Source of the DNA: Methylobacterium sp. J-077
Lineage (GTDB): Bacteria > Pseudomonadota > Alphaproteobacteria > Rhizobiales > Beijerinckiaceae
Reading direction: 5' to 3'
Length of the DNA: 64,000 bases
Assembly (NCBI RefSeq): GCF_022829365.1
Contig: NZ_JAKSYJ010000093.1
Span: forward strand, 148,909-212,908
Notes under the pieces: generated by a model
The model's input: only the letters and a program-made list of their open reading frames with translations
What the model was told of the DNA's origin: nothing
The model's database searches: none
Shown here: positions 61,564-64,000 of the stretch, piece by piece
Layout of the letters: the number at the start of each line of letters is the position of its first letter
How positions within the stretch are numbered: position 1 is the first letter of the stretch
Made by a program: the position numbers and the translations under genes

Positions 61564-61837
61564 GATGCACTTCCACATCCGCTGGCCCGATGGCCGGCGC
61601 GAGGCCTGCTACTCGCCCTCCCTCGTCGTGAAAGACTTCCTCACACCGGGCGAGAGCTACGCCCTCGACGACTTCGTCGCGAAGACCCGGACCGCCCTCA
61701 ACATCGCAAGCGAGCGGGTGCGGGAGAAATACGGGTTCGCCTGCTCCTCCGCCCTGGACCAGGTCGCCCGCATCGAGGCCGCCGCAAAGCGGCAGGCCCC
61801 CGACGGCCAAGTCACGGTCGAGTCCTTTGAGCCCTGA
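61556..61837 (+). CDS. MSMEG_0570 family nitrogen starvation response protein
   Basis: A 93-residue protein. Hallmarks MHFHIRWPDGRREACYSPSLVVKDFL and LDDFVAKTRTALNIASERVREKYGFACSSALDQ match the MSMEG_0570 family, of unknown function and found in Nit1C clusters. It overlaps the glycosyltransferase by eight bases. The next gene follows after 37 bases. Confidence 0.9.
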   Translation: MPEMHFHIRWPDGRREACYSPSLVVKDFLTPGESYALDDFVAKTRTALNIASERVREKYGFACSSALDQVARIEAAAKRQAPDGQVTVESFEP

Positions 61838-61874
61838 GCCCACACGGCTGCCTAAGCATCACGGAGTGAGAGCC

Positions 61875-63143
61875 ATGACCTCTACCCCCCGTCACGTCCC
61901 CGTCGCCATCGTCGGCGGGGGCCAGGCCGGCCTCTCGGTCAGCTACCACCTCAAGCAGAGTGGAATCGAACATCTTATCTTCGAGAAGAAGACCGCTGCG
62001 CATACCTGGGCGAGCCAGCGCTGGGATACGTTCTGCCTCGTCACGCCGAACTGGCAGTGCGACCTGCCGGGCCACCGCTATGACGGGCCGGACCCGGACG
62101 GGTTCATGAAGAAGGACGAGATCGTCGCCTACCTCAAGGCGTTCGTCGCCAAGGTGAACCCGCCGATCCGCGAGGGTGTCGCGGTCACCCGCGTCGAACG
62201 GCGCGAGGACGGCATCTTCTCGGTACAGACCTCGGACGGCGACTACACCGCGGACCAGGTCGTGGTGGCCTCCGGCGGCTACCACACGCCGATTATCCCG
62301 CGCATGGCCGAGAAGCTGCCTGGCTCGATCACTCAGATCCACTCGAACCAGTATCGCAACCCGGCCCAGCTGCCTGAGGGCGAGGTGCTGGTGGTCGGCT
62401 CGGGGCAATCCGGCGCGCAGATCGCCGAGGACCTGCACCTCGCCGGGCGCAAGGTGCACCTGGCGGTGGGCGACGCGCCCCGCTGCGCCCGCTTCTACCG
62501 CGGCCGCGACGTCGTCACGTGGCTCGCCGACATGGGCTACTACGAGATGACCGTCGACAACCATCCGTTGTGCGACGGCGTTCGCGACAACACCAACCAC
62601 TACGTGACCGGCCGCGATGGTGGCCGGGACATCGACCTGCGCCGCTTCGCCGCCGAGGGGATGGCCCTTTACGGCGTGCTTGAGGATTACGACGCCGGCA
62701 GTCTGCGCTTCCGCGACAATCTCAAGCGCTCGCTTGATCAGGCCGACCGGACCTACAACGGCATCAACGCGGCCATCGACAAGTACATCGCCGAGAAGCG
62801 CGTCGAGGCGCCGGCACAGGAGCACTACACGCCCGTCTGGGAGCCGAGCGAGCCCGTGACCAACCTCGCCCTCGAAGGCTCAGGCATCACCAGCATCGTC
62901 TGGTGCATCGGCTTCACGCCGGACTTCCGCTGGCTCGACGCGTCCGTGTTCAATGGCGCGGGCAGCCCCAAGCACAAGCGCGGCGTCACGAACGAGGACG
63001 GCGTCTACTTCATTGGCCTGCCTTGGCTGAACACCTGGGGCTCGGGGCGCTTTGGCGCCGTCGGCCGGGATGCCGAGTACGTCGTGCAGGTGATTCAGAA
63101 GCGCCTCGGCGCCGAGCGGTTCGCCCTGAAGTTCGCGGTTTAA
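61875..63143 (+). CDS. nitH: MSMEG_0569 family flavin-dependent oxidoreductase (NitH)
   Basis: A 422-residue class B flavoprotein monooxygenase-like enzyme. FAD Rossmann motif VAIVGGGQAGLSVSYHL at residues 10-26, second dinucleotide motif VLVVGSGQSGAQIAEDL near 175, and a late FAD segment VYFIGLPWLNTWGSGRFGAVG. The WDTFCLVTPNWQCDLPG segment is characteristic of the family. It completes the conserved Nit1C set; presumably it oxidises the nitrogenous product. A 6-base-stem hairpin follows the stop. Confidence 0.91.
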   Translation: MTSTPRHVPVAIVGGGQAGLSVSYHLKQSGIEHLIFEKKTAAHTWASQRWDTFCLVTPNWQCDLPGHRYDGPDPDGFMKKDEIVAYLKAFVAKVNPPIREGVAVTRVERREDGIFSVQTSDGDYTADQVVVASGGYHTPIIPRMAEKLPGSITQIHSNQYRNPAQLPEGEVLVVGSGQSGAQIAEDLHLAGRKVHLAVGDAPRCARFYRGRDVVTWLADMGYYEMTVDNHPLCDGVRDNTNHYVTGRDGGRDIDLRRFAAEGMALYGVLEDYDAGSLRFRDNLKRSLDQADRTYNGINAAIDKYIAEKRVEAPAQEHYTPVWEPSEPVTNLALEGSGITSIVWCIGFTPDFRWLDASVFNGAGSPKHKRGVTNEDGVYFIGLPWLNTWGSGRFGAVGRDAEYVVQVIQKRLGAERFALKFAV

Positions 63144-63144
63144 A

Positions 63145-63198
63145 CGACGCAATCGAGGCGTCGCCCACGTCTCGATGAACCCATTCAACAAACGTGGG
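63145..63198 (+). terminator. Hairpins after the nit1C cluster
   Basis: CGACGC (63145-63150) pairs with GCGTCG (63158-63163) across a seven-base loop immediately after the nitH stop, and CCCACGT (63164-63170) pairs with ACGTGGG (63192-63198). There is no T-tract, so a terminator role is tentative. Confidence 0.4.
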
Positions 63199-63205
63199 TA
63201 GCTAA

Positions 63206-64000
63206 GAGCCTCTAACAAAACCGGTTGCGGCGCGTTGAGGGGAGATGGCGAGACCGCTTCTTCCCGATGGCCTGTGGGCCGAGATCGCACCGCTGCTGCC
63301 GCCTGAGACAGCTAAGCCGAAGGGCGGTCGCCCGCGAAGATCTGACCGCGCGGCGCTGACCGGCATCCTGTTCGTGCTGCGCTCGGGCACGCCGTGGGAG
63401 TTGCTGCCCAAGGAGATGGGCTGCGGCTCCGGCATGACCTGCTGGCGGCGCTTACGCGACTGGCAGAAGGCCGGGGTGTGGGACCGCCTTCAGCAGGCGC
63501 TGCTTGACCGGCTCGGACGCCAGAACGGCATCGACTTCAGCCGCGCCTCCCTCGACAGCGCCTCCATCGCTGCAAAAAAGGGGGCCCGGCGGCAGGCCCG
63601 AACCCGACCGACCGGGGCAAGCCGGGCACGAAGCGCCACGTCCTCACCGATGCGAAGGGCATTCCCCTCGCCCTGAAGCTGACGGGGACCAACGTGCATG
63701 ACAGCCGGATGCTGGAGGCGGTCGTGGATGCCGTCCCGCCGATCCGTTCATGCTGGGGACGGCCGCGCAAGCGGCCCTCGAAGCTGCACGCCGACAAGGC
63801 CTACGATCACCGCCGCTGTCGTCAGGCGCTGACCCGCCGTCGCATCCAGCCCCGCATCGCCCGGCGCGGGATCGAGAGCAGCCAACGTCTGGGCCGACAC
63901 AGGTGGGTCGTGGAGCGGACGCTGGCCTGGTTCGCCAAGTTCCGCCGCCTCGCCATCCGCTACGAGCGACGGGCCGACATCCATCTCGCCTTCTCGACCC
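63206..64000. mobile_element. IS5-family (IS427-like) insertion sequence, truncated by the window edge
   Basis: The left end appears to begin at GAGCCTCTAACAAAACC (63206), just after a CTAA target-like sequence and 39 bases before the transposase ATG, as usual for this group. The right end lies beyond the window. It directly abuts the 3' side of the nit1C cluster. Confidence 0.75.
63245..64000 (+). CDS. IS5-family transposase, two frames joined by -1 frameshift, 3' end outside window
   Basis: Frame 1 (63245-63584 and beyond) gives the N-terminal half: LLPDGLWAEIAPLLPPE, KGGRPRRSDRAALTGILFVLRSGTPWELLPKEMG and LDSASIAAKKGA. The catalytic half is in the -1 frame: GKPGTKRHVLTDAKGIPLALKL, TGTNVHDSRML, LHADKAYDHRRCR and RHRWVVERTLAWFAKFRRL (DDE region). 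The shift is at an A6-G5 run (63574-63584), the kind of slippery site used for programmed -1 frameshifting in IS427-type elements. It is probably functional. Confidence 0.88.

Noticed and set aside
1..64000. tRNA, rRNA or riboswitch genes
   Set aside because: Reading both strands by eye gave no cloverleaf with a CCA-proximal GTTCRAnnC arm and no conserved riboswitch core; a covariance-model scan would be needed to exclude them fully.

Overview
The window is high-GC bacterial DNA with dense, ATGA-overlapping operons. The gene content (Liv-type ABC transporters, a furan catabolic cluster, a Nit1C cluster, IS66/IS5/IS1182-type insertion sequences) and base composition suggest an alphaproteobacterium of the Methylobacterium type. 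That placement is an inference from gene content, not from a marker gene; no rRNA or tRNA gene was seen.

Layout. (1) 1-2984: the end of a branched-chain amino-acid type ABC operon (livF, cut by the window edge, livH, livM) plus an AhpD-like protein. (2) 3259-4427: a RidA-family gene divergent from a TetR regulator, with two dyad operators between them. (3) 4947-14625: a small-molecule catabolic patch containing an IlvD/Edd dehydratase, a frameshifted beta-hydroxyacid dehydrogenase, an RpiR regulator, a class III aminotransferase, two paralogous orphan amino-acid binding proteins facing tail to tail, a RidA-like protein, a PhzF-like isomerase and an AraC regulator. (4) 15085-22060: a nitrilase with its own LivK-H-MG-F uptake system (permease and ATPase fused in one protein) and a divergent LysR regulator. 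(5) 23078-39965: a Na+/solute symporter, an AraC regulator, and what I read as a complete furfural/5-hydroxymethylfurfural pathway (hmfA-E, MHS transporter, hmfG, LysR, hmfF, hmfH) ending in an alpha/beta hydrolase.

(6) 39966-54341 is a mobile or decayed island, partly AT-rich. It holds a frameshifted DEDDh exonuclease, a three-unit inverted-repeat array abutting a split PrimPol/SF2-helicase plasmid-type replication gene, orphan ORFs, a dead IS66 copy, a tyrosine recombinase with its small partner gene, and a scar made of an IS1182 start joined to a short-chain dehydrogenase tail. It looks like a degraded integrated replicon.

(7) 54342-63143: a MocR-type regulator divergent from a full Nit1C cluster (Sll0783-like protein, nitrilase, radical SAM, GNAT, AIR-synthase-like, glycosyltransferase, MSMEG_0570-like, flavin oxidoreductase). 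Nit1C clusters are known for cyanide assimilation and nitrogen-starvation response. A near-perfect sigma-54 promoter lies just upstream of the first gene. An IS5-family element (63206 to the window edge) closes the region.

The window therefore combines uptake and hydrolysis of nitriles, oxidation of furans to 2-oxoglutarate, and cyanide/nitrogen scavenging, separated by a mobile element. Several frames are broken (near 6940, 42062, 45460, and in IS66); these could be real decay or sequencing error.
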